Shown here in pieces: positions 59,203 to 64,000 of a stretch of DNA of 64,000 nt (positions are counted from its first letter, which is position 1; each line of letters begins with the position of its first letter). Where the stretch lies: positions 1-64,000 of the forward strand of contig JAURVB010011081.1 in assembly GCA_033002965.1 (NCBI GenBank). The letters are read 5' to 3'. Position numbers and translations under genes: made by a program. Origin of the DNA: Piper betle (taxonomy: Eukaryota; Streptophyta; Magnoliopsida; Piperales; Piperaceae). The notes beneath the pieces were generated by a model that did not search any database, was not told the origin of the DNA, and saw only the letters and a program-made list of their open reading frames with translations.

Positions 59203-61160
59203 TCAAAAGGAGATATCTTTTGACTATTGCTGCCAGGAAGTGTTAGTATTACTCATTTCTTTGGCATGCAATATTGCAGGGTCATGGAAGCAGGTACTAA
59301 CCATTGGAGTATAATAGTGGCTATCCTTGACATCCTGTCCAAGCTTTAGAGACCACAAATAATGGAAGTTGCCGGTTGTAAGCAAGTTTTTTGCACAAAA
59401 TTTGAGTTTGTTCTTGCACTTAAAAAGTTCTGAGTTGGTGTTTCTCCTTTATGTCTGCAGAGGTGTAGGCATATCTGTATCTGTTTTCGTAAAAAGTTGA
59501 AAATCAGGGGATTGTCTTAAAAATTGAAAATGTGAATTATCACTTGTTCATTGAAAAGTTTTGCAAGTAATAACTAGAGCTTTTTGCCAGAGAATGGAGA
59601 ATATTTTTTATGTTATCATGTAATAGAAAAATCAGGCATATTTATCAAAAAAGAGAAATTTTTTTAAATAATGACAAGACTACCTTTTGTTTAGTTTTGA
59701 ATTAAAATTTTTAATTAATTTAAACCAAGTTATTTTAAATTTAAAAATAAAAAATAATACTATTAAAAAAAATATAGCCTGTGACCACCAATAGGGCAGG
59801 GCGGCCGCCAACGGACTTGGGGGCAGCGACTACCCTTAGCTCAAGCCGGGAAGATACTTTACCTCTTTTTTATAGTCTTAATCTCCATTCCTACAACGAG
59901 GGTTGAACTCTTTTGTTCCTAGGCTGTCACTATGGCCGCCCTTGGTTAGGGTCGACTAAGTTAGGCCTCCGCAAGGCTGGCCAGATCTGGCCGCTCAAAA
60001 TCCTCTGCAGTTACTTCTTGCTATAGCTGATTTGTTTTGGTTTTCATACAGCCATATTTTTAAACAAAAGTATTAGAGCCAAATTTTATTTAAGTGGGAG
60101 TATTTTAGATAGTTTATACAATTTTTTCTTTTTACAATAATAATGAGGCCTGATTTTCCAACCATGTGATAATATAAAAAAACTCTCCCTTTTATGGTAA
60201 AAAGCTCTAAACTAATATAGAAGGACCATGTATATAACCCAATCATCAAGAGGTAGTAGAACTTAGAAGTTCAGTCAGGATAAAGAATAAAATGAATCAC
60301 ATGTGGAAATAGGAAGAGCGGTATCTCCGTCGTAGCAGAAGTAGATCAATTATCCGGGCTCCTTCAGATCGGCGAGTTCATTCATACGGCACAAGGAAAT
60401 CAGATTCACACTTAAAGAGCCATTTGCACAGAGGAGAACTGAGTTATGAGAGATACTTCAATCTCTGTTCTCTAATTCTTATTCTTAGAAATTTGCCCAA
60501 TACCTTCTAATGTATGAAAAGATACTATACCCGGTTTTTCATTTAGAGTTATCTTTTTATATAACAGTAATAATTCATCTACTTGAGAATTTATGTAGGG
60601 CGCCACAAAATCGAACACGAGATTACAATCACCGACACAAGATCTAGGTTAGCATTGGATAAATAAGGTTAAAAAAGTTAACCATAGCTTTCATTTCTCC
60701 CGTTAAGAAACTAAGCTAGACAAAAGCAAAAAGAGTACAAAGAGAAATTAAACTCGGTAAACAAAAGAAGGCTCATCTGGTCACCCTTTTTATAAAGAAA
60801 TGCATGATCAATGGTCGACACTCAACCGAATGCAACAAGATTGGGAATGGAGAAATGAAATCTCAATAACATCATGATATCTTCTACTGAAAATTTACAA
60901 GCAACGTTGCCTGGTTAAAGCGTCATTGATGGTACTAACCATGTTTATAAATTACTCCTTTTCTTAACCAGAAAAATATTACACCACCTGACCTACAACA
61001 ATTCTGTTCTTGACATCAGTATCCAACAAAGCTCGAAACTAACAGAAAAAAATACTAGCAAGGTGCCTAGCATTAACAGTCCGAATGCTTGAGCTAAAAC
61101 TACAAGCATTTCTAAAAGGAATACCCTAAACAGAAAGATAGTACTCAGATACTTGCACCA
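59203..61160. other. Intergenic between two convergent genes
   Basis: It must hold the 3' UTRs of IQD (left) and NEK (right, perhaps 61160 down to about 60950). No repeat family from elsewhere in the window is present. A short GC-rich patch at 59780-59850 stands out but was not identified. Confidence 0.5.

Positions 61161-64000
<2,840 letters not shown>

Overview
The window is nuclear DNA of a flowering plant. It holds three spliced or single-exon plant genes, long stretches of nested LTR retrotransposons primed by initiator-Met tRNA, and AT-rich intergenic DNA. The GC-rich, single-exon LRX gene in an AT-rich background leans towards a monocot, but I cannot name the species.

Layout. 1-12.5 kb: a decayed Ty3/gypsy (Tekay/Del-like) element whose 5' LTR carries nested insertions of its own family (family A) and of a second LTR family (B). 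A CACTA-type transposon end follows at 12.5 kb. 13.8-15.0 kb: an LRR-extensin-like (LRX/PEX) gene on the minus strand with an almost missing extensin tail. 16.7-17.4 kb: a foldback MITE-like element. 17.6-20.8 kb: a family B LTR. 21.7-24.7 kb: two adjacent foldback elements embedded in (TA)n tracts, with GC-rich arms and an array of at least 11 short GACTCG/CGAGTC inverted repeats. This is the least explained structure in the window. 25.8-28.8 kb: a solo family A LTR (minus). 29.9-33.5 kb: a composite with an LTR in the unusual order PPT-LTR-PBS between short terminal repeats. 37.0-48.5 kb: nested LTRs (family D, with B4 inside it and B5 inside B4) plus a 150-bp-LTR TRIM with tandem extra units. 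49.5-52.4 kb: a solo family A LTR (plus). 57.0-59.2 kb: an IQD calmodulin-binding protein gene (plus, 3 exons). 61.2-64.0 kb: the 3' part of a NEK-family kinase gene (minus, 7 exons visible, running off the window).

The three genes do not form a pathway. IQD and NEK proteins are both linked to microtubules in plants and lie tail to tail, but nothing here shows a functional link. All retroelement coding sequence is broken by stops, frameshifts and active-site changes. Exon limits of the IQD and NEK genes were set by matching reading frame, GT/AG sites and family sequence; no transcript evidence was available.
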